Notes: generated by a model not told the origin, from the letters alone. A stretch of 64,000 nucleotides of DNA from Firmicutes bacterium UBA3572 (GCA_002375985.1 DFNH01000012.1:1-64000), one strand, 5' to 3'. Numbered from the stretch's first letter, positions 26,113-34,337 are shown. Numbers and translations are program-made.

Positions 26113-26297
26113 GCCGGTCAGGTCAAAGAATCATTCGGAGACCAGGTGGAAGTGGAAATCGTTTACAAGGGATTACTAAGCCGGGCTAAGGAAGGCATGC
26201 CCAACCCACCAAACATCGCCGTTGGTGGTGAACTGCTGGGGAAAAGATTACCCGCAAGGAGCTAGAAGAGTAGGTGCGCAAAAAGTTGGGAAAGTAA
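26113..26297 (+). pseudogene. Remnant of a small thioredoxin-like protein
   Basis: A frame reads VAGQVKESFGDQVEVEIVYK, then PNPPNIAVGGELLG. After a one-base shift in the GGGGAAAAG run it continues EKITRKELEE, a TAG, and VRKKLGK with a final stop at 26295. The pattern (VKE-FGD-VEVE, then PP-I-VNGE, KELEE-VRK) is that of short thioredoxin-fold proteins; the N-terminal half with any redox cysteines is not recognisable. It follows the selD remnant directly and may have shared its operon. Confidence 0.5.
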
Positions 26298-26308
26298 ACT
26301 AGCAGTGC

Positions 26309-26335
26309 AAAACGCACACCAAGTGTGCGTTTTTG
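26309..26335 (+). terminator. Terminator after the selD region
   Basis: AACGCACAC, loop CAA, GTGTGCGTT then TTTG. Confidence 0.8.
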
Positions 26336-26449
26336 TGCCTGGCGACAGTTTTTCCCAAGCAGGAGATTGTGTATTTTCCGCCGAAACAACGTTTTTGGAA
26401 TAACCCAATTTGTTTACTTGGATAACGGCAGGCAATCAGGAGGCAGAAT

Positions 26450-26986
26450 ATGGCCGAGCTTAAACCACACTCTAAGCCTGTGGAATTCATTTACCGTAGC
26501 GGATTTCCCCTGCAGGGCCTGGGTTTGTTAGCGCTCCTGCTCGCGCCGGACGCCGCCCGGCTGGACTCGGTCTGGTCGGCTGCCGGGTACTTGCTGATCG
26601 GTACCGGTGTGCTCCTTTCCGGCTGGCTTCTGCAGGTGTACATGCCCGAGGTCCGGCTGATCGTCTTGGGCGGAGCGGTGACCGGTTGCCTGCTGATCGT
26701 AGCGGCAGCGTTCACCGGACCTGAATACCTGGCACCGCTGGGGCTGGGCTTCGTGTTTGTGGGTTCGTGCGGACTCGGCGGTAAAGAAGCCTACTGCTTT
26801 CGCCTCAAGGAAGGCTGGTACTTAATGCCGGTTCTGGTCATGCTGGCGGTGGCCCTGCTGCTGCAAAGTGCCGCGGGCAGCCCACTGGTCGTGACCACCA
26901 TCTTGCTCGCCCTGGCCGCCGCGCTTCAGCTCTCTTTCTCCATCCGCAAGTACCGAATGTCCTATTACGGTAAGTGTGGTCAATAA
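26450..26986 (+). CDS. DUF2301-like integral membrane protein
   Basis: 178 residues with five to six hydrophobic helices. A polar motif between helices, CGLGGKEAYCFRLKEGW (residues about 105-122), is typical of the DUF2301 membrane family, whose function is unknown. The ribosome site CAGGAGG is about eight bases before the ATG. No operon partner. Confidence 0.6.
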   Translation: MAELKPHSKPVEFIYRSGFPLQGLGLLALLLAPDAARLDSVWSAAGYLLIGTGVLLSGWLLQVYMPEVRLIVLGGAVTGCLLIVAAAFTGPEYLAPLGLGFVFVGSCGLGGKEAYCFRLKEGWYLMPVLVMLAVALLLQSAAGSPLVVTTILLALAAALQLSFSIRKYRMSYYGKCGQ

Positions 26987-27308
26987 GGTCTTAGTTCCCA
27001 CCCGGTTCGGTTACAGCTGGCCGGTCGTTTTGCGCCGGTGAACGGAAGACATTCCGTATCTTCCCCGTACCCCTGGATTGTCGAGCGGCGCTTCCGCGCT
27101 ACGAGGTAGCTTTACCCTGCCGGTTTGGTGGTATAACCGGTTGTTTTCGACGGCTAAACGGGTTTCCAATGTCTTACCTTCCACCACTTCACCATTCACC
27201 GTTCCTCTGTGTCCGCTAGTACCCAAATAGGGCGTCTTGCCGCCCTTCTCTTCCGCCACACCCGCGGTAAACTGTAGAATACTCTTACCTTACGGAGGGG
27301 TGACTTTC
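26987..27308. other. Intergenic stretch, no supported gene
   Basis: A minus-strand frame of 82 codons (27011-27259, GTG start) is open here but lacks a ribosome site and a recognisable family. Its composition (KTPYLGTSGHRGTVNGEVVE) is not impossible for a protein, so I leave it as undecided. The end holds the ribosome site ACGGAGGGGTGA for the next gene. Confidence 0.3.
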
Positions 27309-27545
27309 ATGTCCAGCCGTTAAAGCAAAGTGCGCCGATATGTTCTTCAGCCTTTGCTCTGGGTTTGGCAAATCGTCTGGTGGCTGATCGCTGTGGGAAT
27401 GATGATCTGGCTGTGCTTCTATATGGAAATGTCAACCATGCCTAAAAACCTGGATAAGGTCCTGCTGGACCACGAGGTACCGAAACACAAATCCGTCTAT
27501 CCCGGCATTGTTTCGGATACCCCCAATTCGCCCATAAAGGCTTGA
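27309..27545 (+). pseudogene. Small membrane protein with an in-frame stop at codon 5
   Basis: A strong GGAGGGG ribosome site leads to ATG at 27309, giving MSSR, then TAA (27321-27323), then an open frame with a transmembrane helix (LLWVWQIVWWLIAVGMMIWL) and an acidic tail ending at 27545. Restart at GTG 27330 would give 71 residues but has no ribosome site. Either the gene was broken by one recent nonsense mutation, or the base call at 27321 is wrong. It is 13 bases upstream of the exonuclease gene and probably in its operon. Family unknown. Confidence 0.5.
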
Positions 27546-27558
27546 GGAGAGAAAGAAA

Positions 27559-28314
27559 ATGCACAGAAAGTGGCTCCAAGCCATCAGAAAAGGCGTCAAC
27601 GCCTGGGCAACTCCGGTCCGACCGAAGACTTACCACTATCCCGAGGCGGTCCGGATGCGGGAATGTCTCGCCCGCGGATCAGGGAAGCTCGACCCGGATA
27701 CGCCTCTCCATAAGCTGCGGTTCGTGGTGCTCGACACGGAAACCACCGGATTTGCGCCCTACGGCGGCGATGAGGTAATCGAAATCGGGGCCGTGACTGT
27801 AGAGAATGGGCGGCCGCATCCGGAACAAATCTTTCGCCGCCTGGTAAATCCGGGACGGGCCATCCCTATCGAGGTATGCGCCCTGACGGGAATCACGCCC
27901 GAACAGGTGGCCGAAGCGGACGATCTCTGTACGGTACTGCTAGAATTCCTCCCGTTTTTGGATGACGCTTGTCTGATCGGGCATCATCTCGGTTTCGACC
28001 TGGAGTTTTTAAACCTGAAACTCCGGCGGTTTTGCGGGCAGACAATTCGAAACCCGGGCTTCGATACGCTCAACGTGGCCAAAGCGCTTTACCCTCATCT
28101 CGGCTCTTACAGCCTTGACGCTTTATTATCCGCACACGGGATCGAACCCGCCGGACGTCACACCGCGCTGGGTGACGCCTGGCTCACCGCCCGCCTGTTC
28201 AGCATGCAACTGGAACTGCTGGATGTGATGCGCATCAAGACATTGGGCGAACTCCAGGCCTTTCTCAAGCTCCGAGAGGATCACAGCATGGCGCTTTCCG
28301 TGCCCAGCTGTTGA
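27559..28314 (+). CDS. DnaQ-like 3'-5' exonuclease
   Basis: 251 residues with a DEDDh exonuclease domain from about residue 55: Exo I VVLDTETTGF, Exo II IGHHLGFDLEFLN, Exo III RHTALGDAWLTARL. It resembles the proofreading domain of PolC or DnaQ, but as a stand-alone protein it could act in repair, RNA processing or proofreading. The N-terminal 55 residues are basic and lack a known domain. AGGAGAG precedes the ATG. It follows the broken small membrane gene and is closed by a terminator. Confidence 0.8.
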   Translation: MHRKWLQAIRKGVNAWATPVRPKTYHYPEAVRMRECLARGSGKLDPDTPLHKLRFVVLDTETTGFAPYGGDEVIEIGAVTVENGRPHPEQIFRRLVNPGRAIPIEVCALTGITPEQVAEADDLCTVLLEFLPFLDDACLIGHHLGFDLEFLNLKLRRFCGQTIRNPGFDTLNVAKALYPHLGSYSLDALLSAHGIEPAGRHTALGDAWLTARLFSMQLELLDVMRIKTLGELQAFLKLREDHSMALSVPSC

Positions 28315-28388
28315 AACATTTGGGCCGCCTAACGCATATAATGCCAACGACCAGCCACGCATACGCGAGATGCTTGCCGCAACCCCGA

Positions 28389-28418
28389 AGGCCGGCTACC
28401 AGCCGGCCTCCCCCTTTT
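28389..28418 (+). terminator. Terminator after the exonuclease
   Basis: AGGCCGGCT, loop ACC, AGCCGGCCT then CCCCCTTTT. Confidence 0.8.
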
Positions 28419-28451
28419 GATAGAGTCTTTAAAACCGGACGCAGAATAATA

Positions 28452-29450
28452 ATGTTATACTACAAGAGAAACGGCAAAGAGGGGTTAGGTCTCTTGCACC
28501 TGGACCGGGAAACCGCCCACCACAGGAAAATAAACGCCGCCCGCCTCTCGGTAACTTCAAATACCCTGCTCATGGCCGGCAAACTGGTGGCGGGTTTCAT
28601 GATGGGCTCGATCAGTGTCATTTCGGACGCCATTCATTCCGGAATGGACCTTTTAGCCGCCCTGATCGCCCTTGCCGCCGTGCGCCAATCGACCAAACCG
28701 GCCGACGAGCAGCACCGGTTCGGACACGGCAAGTTTGAGAACCTGGCCAGCATTATAGAGGCAGGGCTCATCGTACTCGCCGCCGGGGCAATAATCTGGC
28801 ACGCCGTGCCCCGGTTGTTCGCTCCCACACCGGTGGAAGCCTTGGGGTTAGGCGCAGTCGTCTTGATCGTAGCCATCATCGTCAACACGGGGGTGTCCCA
28901 ACACTTGCTGCGGGTCGCCCGGGAAACTGACTCGCCCGCCCTGGAGGCCGACGCCTGGCACCTGCGGACCGACGTTTTTACCTCGGCAGGCGTACTGGTC
29001 GGGTTGGGGCTGATCAAGCTGACCGGCCTTTTAATCATCGACCCCATTATCGCCATCCTGGTGTCCCTGTTTATCCTGCGGGCGGCTTACCGGTTAATCC
29101 GCGATTCCCTGCGCAGCATCCTGGACGTGCGCCTGCCCGAGACGGACGAACAACGGATCCGGTCCGTTCTGGCCGATTACCAATCCGAGTACGTAGAGTT
29201 TCACGGTCTAAGGACCCGCAAAGCCGGTCCCGACCGGCACGTGGACCTGCATCTGGTTACCCCCGCACGGGGTTCGGTAGCCGAGGCACACGACCTCTGC
29301 AACCGGATTGAGCAGGATATCGCAAAACTTTTCCCGAACGAGGTTCACGTCCTAATTCATGTCGAACCGTGCGACGGTGCGTGCGCACAGTGTCCGAAGG
29401 CCGCACAATCGAGCTGTACGAACGCCTGCGATACTTGTACAAAGCGGTGA
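28452..29450 (+). CDS. Cation diffusion facilitator with Cys-rich tail
   Basis: Metal(II)/proton antiporter in the cytoplasmic membrane. About 332 residues with six helices, the metal site SDAIHSGMDLL in helix 2 and EADAWHLRTDVF in helix 5, a HRFGHGKFENL loop, and the cytoplasmic ferredoxin-like domain. The last 30 residues hold seven cysteines (CDGACAQCP, CTNACDTC), unusual for the family and suggestive of a metal-sensing or storage tail. The ATG at 28452 has a poor ribosome site; a TTG at about 28491 after GAGGGG is an alternative. The stop is four bases before cysK. Confidence 0.85.
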   Translation: MLYYKRNGKEGLGLLHLDRETAHHRKINAARLSVTSNTLLMAGKLVAGFMMGSISVISDAIHSGMDLLAALIALAAVRQSTKPADEQHRFGHGKFENLASIIEAGLIVLAAGAIIWHAVPRLFAPTPVEALGLGAVVLIVAIIVNTGVSQHLLRVARETDSPALEADAWHLRTDVFTSAGVLVGLGLIKLTGLLIIDPIIAILVSLFILRAAYRLIRDSLRSILDVRLPETDEQRIRSVLADYQSEYVEFHGLRTRKAGPDRHVDLHLVTPARGSVAEAHDLCNRIEQDIAKLFPNEVHVLIHVEPCDGACAQCPKAAQSSCTNACDTCTKR

Positions 29451-29454
29451 AACC

Positions 29455-30378
29455 ATGACTATTTACAACTCACCTTTGGAATTGATCGGGCGCACCCCCC
29501 TGGTACGCCTGACCCGGGTGGCGGCCGGACTGCCTGCCGCGGTACTCGCCAAGCTGGAATTCCTGAACCCCGGGGGTAGCGTGAAGGACCGGGTGGCCCT
29601 CTCTATGCTGGAAGCCGCCGAAGCGCAAGGCTGTCTCGGCCCCGGAACGGTGGTCATCGAACCGACCAGCGGCAACACCGGCATCGGCTTGGCCTGGATC
29701 TGCGCCCGCAAAGGCTACCGGCTGGTGCTAACCATGCCCGAAAACATGAGTCTGGAACGCCAAAGGCTATTGCGCGCCTTCGGAGCCGAAATCATCCTGA
29801 CCCCCGCGGCCGAGGGCATGGCCGGGGCCGTACGCCGGGCAGAGGAACTGGCCGCCCGGACGCCGGGGGCTTTTGTGCCCAGTCAGTTTACCAACCCCGC
29901 CAACCCCGCGGCGCATCGGCAGGGCACCGCCCTGGAAATCTGGAAAGACACCGCCGGCACAGTCGACATTCTTGTTTGCGGCGTGGGTACCGGCGGCACC
30001 CTCACCGGCACCGCCGAGGAGCTGAAAAAACGCAAACCAACCCTCCGGACGGTGGCGGTCGAACCCGCAGAGTCACCCGTACTGGCCGGAGGGCCACCGG
30101 GGCCACACCCCATTCAGGGTATTGGCCCCGGGTTCATCCCGCAGATTTTAAAAACCGCCTTGATCGACGAGGTGATTAGCGTCTCGGGCCCCGAAGCGCG
30201 GGAGACAGCGCGCCGATTGGCCCGGGAGGAAGGGCTATTAGTAGGTTTATCCGCGGGTGCCGCCGCCCGGGCCGCCCTGAGAGTAGCCGCCCGGCAGGAA
30301 AACGCCGGACGTCTGGTGGTGGTGATCTTCCCGGACAGCGGGGAACGTTACCTGTCTACCGGTCTGTTCGACGACTGA
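29455..30378 (+). CDS. cysK: Cysteine synthase (O-acetylserine sulfhydrylase)
   Basis: PLP enzyme making cysteine from O-acetylserine and sulfide. The 307-residue protein has the PLP lysine in NPGGSVKDRVA (about residue 42), the substrate loop PTSGNTGIGLA, the phosphate-binding GVGTGGTLTG and GLSAGAA. The ATG at 29455 with GGTGA upstream lies just after the CDF stop; an in-frame start at 29359 would lie inside the CDF gene. Coupling of a metal exporter to cysteine synthesis could reflect thiol demand under metal stress, which is inference. Confidence 0.93.
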   Translation: MTIYNSPLELIGRTPLVRLTRVAAGLPAAVLAKLEFLNPGGSVKDRVALSMLEAAEAQGCLGPGTVVIEPTSGNTGIGLAWICARKGYRLVLTMPENMSLERQRLLRAFGAEIILTPAAEGMAGAVRRAEELAARTPGAFVPSQFTNPANPAAHRQGTALEIWKDTAGTVDILVCGVGTGGTLTGTAEELKKRKPTLRTVAVEPAESPVLAGGPPGPHPIQGIGPGFIPQILKTALIDEVISVSGPEARETARRLAREEGLLVGLSAGAAARAALRVAARQENAGRLVVVIFPDSGERYLSTGLFDD

Positions 30379-30391
30379 CAAGAAGGCGGGG

Positions 30392-30425
30392 TCAAAAAAG
30401 CCGGCGTGCGGTCACACCGGCCCTT
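30392..30425 (-). terminator. Terminator of the 31404-30535 gene pair
   Basis: On the minus strand GCCGGTGTGACCGCACGCCGGC is followed by TTTTTTGAC. It may also stop cysK transcripts, though its U tract faces the minus direction. Confidence 0.6.
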
Positions 30426-30430
30426 AGCTG

Positions 30431-30530
30431 GTTTCTGCTGAAAAACCCTACCCGGTATGCGCCGGGGCATTATCGGAGTAACACCGGAAGCTTGTTCAAA
30501 GAACGAAAGTCGTCCGAGGAATAGCGGCTA
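30431..30530 (+). repeat. Left-end copy of the TTCTGCTGAAAA repeat family
   Basis: Starts GTTTCTGCTGAAAA and runs through GGGGCATTATCGGAGTAACA and GCTTGTTCAAAGAACGAAAG to AATAGCGGC. It matches 31498-31601 at roughly nine of ten positions. No inverted right end lies nearby, so this is a solo left end. Confidence 0.75.
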
Positions 30531-30534
30531 CAGC

Positions 30535-30942
30535 CTAACTGGTGTCACCCTCCGCGTCCAGGCGCTGCCAGCGAAACAGAAGGTCCCCCCTGATCATCAC
30601 CCGCAACCGTTCTCCCGGCTGCAATTCCCCGGTTACCAGCCCATTGTACAACTCGGCGTTCTGGTAGGTGTTCACCGCACCATCGGTGAACATTACCTCC
30701 ACGTTCTGCCCTTTGCGGGCGCGCACTAAAGTAACTTCGGCCGTAATCACCGGCAACGAAAACACCTTGAGCGTGACGAGCACCCCGGGCAGTATCACCA
30801 GCGCAAAAAGAAACGCAAACACAAAATAAAGCCTGGGTACGTCCGGATTCAACACCCCGGTCACCGCGATCACCAGGGCCAGGACGATCGGGATAAACAG
30901 GGTCATGGGCCAGCTAACGTGCTGCATAAACCTCATTTTCAT
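30535..30942 (-). CDS. Small membrane protein of unknown function
   Basis: 135 residues with two N-terminal transmembrane helices (MTLFIPIVLALVIAVTG and LYFVFAFLFALVILPGV) followed by a beta-rich soluble domain containing a hydrophobic strand pattern (VEVMFTDGAVNTYQNAEL). Not an obvious NfeD protein. The start at 30942 has GGGGG upstream; 30960 is also open. It follows the 31404 gene by about 25 bases and shares its terminator. Confidence 0.55.
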   Translation of the reverse strand: MKMRFMQHVSWPMTLFIPIVLALVIAVTGVLNPDVPRLYFVFAFLFALVILPGVLVTLKVFSLPVITAEVTLVRARKGQNVEVMFTDGAVNTYQNAELYNGLVTGELQPGERLRVMIRGDLLFRWQRLDAEGDTS

Positions 30943-30966
30943 ATTGGCCCCCGAAAACATTGATGA

Positions 30967-31404
30967 TTAGAGATAAATAATAGTATCCGGATCAACCTCG
31001 GGGTTAGATACCAGGTCCAGCGGCACCCGGTCCAGCCAGTCCTCACCGTACTCCATTTCCACCCGGCGCAACCGGGCGCGGCCATAGTCGGTAATTACGC
31101 GTTTACCATCCGCGCTGGACCGCATGCTCGGCTTCGCACCGGTGAAATAGCCGGCGGCACCTTTGGGGTGCTTGCCGTATTTGCGGCAAAACCAGCTCAA
31201 CTCCAACGGGGTTACGCTGCCGCCCGCACGAGAAACTTCCGCCAGCGGCGCCAGGGCACGAATGGTCTGCACCATCATCTCTTTGGCGCCTTCGGCCGCA
31301 TACAAATTACGTAGCTGAATCTTGACCGCTTTGAGCTCCTGCTCAATGAGGGCCAACTGGTCGGCCAGTTGCTTGAGGGTTTCTTGCGAAACACTTACTT
31401 TCAC
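30967..31404 (-). CDS. Protein of unknown function with N-terminal coiled coil
   Basis: 145 residues. Residues 1-45 form a predicted amphipathic coiled coil (LADQLALIEQELKAVKIQ), and the rest is a small globular domain rich in Arg and aromatic residues (LSWFCRKYGKHPKGAAGYF). GAGAGGAG lies about 12 bases before the GTG start. No known domain. It is paired with the membrane protein downstream. Confidence 0.5.
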   Translation of the reverse strand: MKVSVSQETLKQLADQLALIEQELKAVKIQLRNLYAAEGAKEMMVQTIRALAPLAEVSRAGGSVTPLELSWFCRKYGKHPKGAAGYFTGAKPSMRSSADGKRVITDYGRARLRRVEMEYGEDWLDRVPLDLVSNPEVDPDTIIYL

Positions 31405-31497
31405 TGTACTGAAGCGCTCCTCTCCTACTCCATTTATTCTAGCATTATCCGCGCGGGCTTTGGAATACTTATCGGTAATCCTGCGTTACACGACCTA

Positions 31498-31740
31498 GTT
31501 TCTGCTGAAAACTCTACCTGGTGTGCGTCAGGGCATTATCGGAAGTCACATTGGGAGCTTGTTCAAAGAACGAAAGCCGTCCCCGAAAAATAGCGGCGAC
31601 GTCTTTTTCGCCTGCGAAGCGGGCGAGTTTCGGCGCCGCCCGAGGCGAGCGAGTTCATTTCTTGGCGCGGACATAGTGACTGAAGATAATGCCCTGGCAC
31701 GGCACACCGCTCCTAAGGCTACTTTTTCAGCAGAATCGAC
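31498..31740. mobile_element. Candidate miniature inverted-repeat element, 243 bases
   Basis: The left end GTTTCTGCTGAAAACTC...GGGCATTATCGGAAGTCACA is mirrored at the right end: the reverse complement of 31672-31738 reads ATTCTGCTGAAAAAGT, later CAGGGCATTATCTTCAGTCAC. The interior has no open frame. Related partial copies lie at 1-21, 11805-11906 and 30431-30530. Size and inverted ends suggest a non-autonomous transposon; no matching transposase is in the window. Confidence 0.6.
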
Positions 31741-31748
31741 CCAGAGAA

Positions 31749-31784
31749 CGAAAACCCCGCTCCCTCCTCGAAGCGGGGTTTTCG
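31749..31784 (-). terminator. Terminator of groES-groEL
   Basis: CGAAAACCCCGCT (31749-31761) and AGCGGGGTTTTCG (31772-31784) form a 13-base-pair stem 17 bases past the groEL stop. Confidence 0.85.
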
Positions 31785-31801
31785 TACAGGTTACCCAAAA
31801 C

Positions 31802-33430
31802 CTACATCTCCATGCCGCCCATGCCGCCAGGCATGTTGGCTCCCTTCTTGTCTTTTTCCGGCTTTTCGGCCACCAAAGCCTCGGTGGTCAGAATCATCGC
31901 CGCGATGCTAGCCGCATTCTGCAGCGCAGTCCGGGTCACCTTGGCCGGGTCCACGATACCCGCGGCAATCATATCGCGGTACTCGCCGGTCAGAGCATCG
32001 AAGCCCACGCCAGGCTCGCTGTTCTTCACTTTCTCTACCACTATGGAGCCCTCGACACCAGCATTGTAGGCAATCTGCCGCAAAGGAGCCTCCAAAGCCT
32101 GCTTGACGATGTCAATGCCGGTCTTTTCGTCAGGCAGTTCGGCCTCCAGCTGGTCTAGTACACTGATCACGTTCACGTACATGGTGCCACCGCCGGGGAC
32201 GATGCCCTCCTCGACCGCCGCCCGGGTCGCGTTCAGGGCGTCCTCGATACGGAGCTTCTTCTCCTTCATCTCGGTTTCGGTCGCTGCGCCAACGTTGATG
32301 ACCGCCACGCCGCCAGCCAACTTCGCCAGCCGCTCCTGGAGCTTCTCCCGGTCAAAATCGGAAGTGCTGTCCTCGATCTGTTTCTTGATCTGAGCCAGGC
32401 GTTTGGTGATAGCTTCTTCCTTACCCTGGCCGCCGACGATAATGGTCTCGTCCTTCTTCACCCGTACCTGGCGGGCCTTACCCAGCATATCCAAGGTAGC
32501 CTTGTCGAGCTTCAAGCCGACTTCTTCGCTGATGACCTGGCCGCCCGTAAGGATGGCAATGTCCTCCAGCATAGCCTTACGCCGCTCGCCGAATCCCGGC
32601 GCCTTGACGGCGACCACGTTCAGGGTACCCCGGAGCTTGTTCACCACCAGGGTGGCCAACGCCTCGCCTTCCACGTCCTCGGCGATAACCAGGAGGGACT
32701 TCCCGGCCTGCAGCACCTTTTCCAGAATCGGCAGGATATCGGCTACCGCCGAAATCTTCTTGTCGGTAATCAGGATGTAGGGATCGGAAAGGGTGGCTTC
32801 CATCTTATCGGCATCGGTGATCATATACGGGGAAATGTAACCCCGGTCAAAGTTCATGCCCTCCACGACTTCCAGGAAGGTCCCGATCCCCTGAGATTCC
32901 TCGACGGTGATGACACCGTCCTTGCCCACCTTTTCCATGGCGTCGGCAATCAGGCTGCCAATGGTGGTGTCGTTGGCGGAAATGGAGGCGACCTGGGTGA
33001 TCGCTTCCTTGCTCTCCACCGTCTTGGCCCGGGTCTTGATTTCTTCAACGGCCTTCTCGACCGCCTTTTCAATACCCCGCTTCAGAACGATCGGGTTAGC
33101 ACCGGCGGCCACGTTTTTCAGACCGGCCCGGACAATGGCCTGCGCCAATACCGCGGCGGTAGTAGTACCGTCGCCGGCGATGTCGTTGGTCTTAGTGGCT
33201 ACTTCCTTGACCAGTTGGACACCCATGTTCTCGAACGGGTCTTCCAGTTCGATTTCCCGCGCGATGGTTACCCCGTCGTTCACGATCATGGGCGAGCCAA
33301 ACTTCTTCTCTAACACCACGTTCCGGCCTTTGGGTCCAAGGGTGACCCGGACCGCATCTGCTAGAGCATTGACACCCCGTTCCATCGCTTTGCGACCGTC
33401 TTCACGGAATAAAATGTCTTTTGCGGCCAT
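31802..33430 (-). CDS. groL: Chaperonin GroEL (60 kDa)
   Basis: ATP-driven protein-folding chamber with GroES. The 542-residue protein shows the standard features: GPKGRNVVLEKKFGSP, the ATP loop AGDGTTTAAVLAQAI, GGAVINVGAATETE-like hinge region, VEEGIVPGGGT, and the C-terminal MPGGMGGMEM repeat. AAGGGGG precedes the ATG. It is the second gene of a groES-groEL operon under CIRCE control; this is the only groEL seen here. Confidence 0.98.
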   Translation of the reverse strand: MAAKDILFREDGRKAMERGVNALADAVRVTLGPKGRNVVLEKKFGSPMIVNDGVTIAREIELEDPFENMGVQLVKEVATKTNDIAGDGTTTAAVLAQAIVRAGLKNVAAGANPIVLKRGIEKAVEKAVEEIKTRAKTVESKEAITQVASISANDTTIGSLIADAMEKVGKDGVITVEESQGIGTFLEVVEGMNFDRGYISPYMITDADKMEATLSDPYILITDKKISAVADILPILEKVLQAGKSLLVIAEDVEGEALATLVVNKLRGTLNVVAVKAPGFGERRKAMLEDIAILTGGQVISEEVGLKLDKATLDMLGKARQVRVKKDETIIVGGQGKEEAITKRLAQIKKQIEDSTSDFDREKLQERLAKLAGGVAVINVGAATETEMKEKKLRIEDALNATRAAVEEGIVPGGGTMYVNVISVLDQLEAELPDEKTGIDIVKQALEAPLRQIAYNAGVEGSIVVEKVKNSEPGVGFDALTGEYRDMIAAGIVDPAKVTRTALQNAASIAAMILTTEALVAEKPEKDKKGANMPGGMGGMEM

Positions 33431-33495
33431 TATTTATAAACCCCCTTAAGCGCTAATATGGAGTGATATAAAAACACCAAACTCATCACTGCTGA

Positions 33496-33783
33496 CTACT
33501 TCTCTAGTACACCGAGTACATCACTTTCCCGAAGAATCAGGTACTCTTCACCGTCAATCTTAACCTCGTTACCGGCATACTTGGAATATAAGACTTGGTC
33601 ACCGACTTTCAGGTCAATAGCAACCCGCGTCCCGTTATCCAACAGACGCCCGGGACCCACGGCCACTACCTCGCCCTTTTGCGGCTTTTCCTTGGCCGTA
33701 TCCGGAAGTACAATACCTCCTTTGGTCACTTCCTCCATTGGCAGAGGTTTAACCACTACCCTCTCGCCTAGCGGCCTGATCAT
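33496..33783 (-). CDS. groS: Co-chaperonin GroES (10 kDa)
   Basis: Seven-fold lid of the GroEL chamber. The 95-residue protein is full length, with the signature MIRPLGERVVVKPL, mobile loop EEVTKGGIVLPD and a KYAGNEVKIDGEEYL core. AAGGAGGGG lies before the ATG. First gene after the CIRCE element. Confidence 0.98.
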   Translation of the reverse strand: MIRPLGERVVVKPLPMEEVTKGGIVLPDTAKEKPQKGEVVAVGPGRLLDNGTRVAIDLKVGDQVLYSKYAGNEVKIDGEEYLILRESDVLGVLEK

Positions 33784-33834
33784 TAAAACCCCTCCTTTAT
33801 AAAATAGAGATATAGTGTATGACCAGGGTGTTTG

Positions 33835-33861
33835 TTAGCACTCACCATTAATGAGTGCTAA
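33835..33861. promoter_or_regulatory. CIRCE operator (HrcA binding site)
   Basis: Exact consensus TTAGCACTC, nine-base spacer, GAGTGCTAA. It lies between the groES promoter and start, so HrcA should repress the operon until heat shock. hrcA itself is not in the window. Confidence 0.97.
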
Positions 33862-33873
33862 CACCTCACGCTT

Positions 33874-33901
33874 ATTATATTAAGAAAAGCCCACGAGTAA
33901 A
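33874..33901 (-). promoter_or_regulatory. Sigma-A promoter of groES-groEL
   Basis: Minus strand TTTACT (33901-33896), 16-base spacer, TATAAT (33879-33874). The start falls at the edge of the CIRCE element. Confidence 0.65.
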
Positions 33902-34056
33902 CGCAAATCCGCACCATTAAGGAAAATTGACCTGCCTAAACCATGAAAACCGGTTTCTGATAATTAACTTTCGGATTCTAGGTTTTACGCGGTATTTGGA
34001 AATAAATTTTTTTCTGGTTAAGTATTTTTTCCGATATAACAAAATTTATACAGAAC

Positions 34057-34085
34057 GAAACGGACCCCCCGCGGAGGTCCGTTTG
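34057..34085 (-). terminator. Terminator of the small HTH gene
   Basis: AACGGACC and AGGTCCGTT arms around CCCCGCGG; on the minus strand it is followed by TTTCGTTCTG. The stretch 33902-34056 holds nothing else. Confidence 0.6.
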
Positions 34086-34118
34086 CAAGCAGGCATTTTT
34101 GACGCTACCAAAACCGCA

Positions 34119-34337
34119 CTACTTAAAACAACCCAATTCACAATTCTTTACCTTGATCCCCAGCAGGTCGGCGGCCCGCCCGACCACACGGGGAGAAACG
34201 CCAAGGTCCCTGGCCACCTTCCTTGCCAGGGTACAACTGATCGATCCCTGAGGCGCGGCCGCCCGTACCGCCTCTAACACTTCCGGTCCGGGATCCTCCA
34301 ACTGATAATCCTTCTTCTGATGATAATCCTTCTTCAC
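34119..34337 (-). CDS. Small helix-turn-helix protein with Cys motif at the C-terminus
   Basis: 72 residues: a central helical DNA-binding-like segment (CTLARKVARDLGVSPRVVGR) and a conserved end IKVKNCELGCFK with two cysteines three apart. This short winged-helix-like family is widespread in anaerobes, with unknown role; the terminal cysteines could bind a metal or respond to redox. The GTG at 34337 follows AAGGAG by eight bases, so the longer frame to 34370 is rejected. Confidence 0.65.
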   Translation of the reverse strand: MKKDYHQKKDYQLEDPGPEVLEAVRAAAPQGSISCTLARKVARDLGVSPRVVGRAADLLGIKVKNCELGCFK

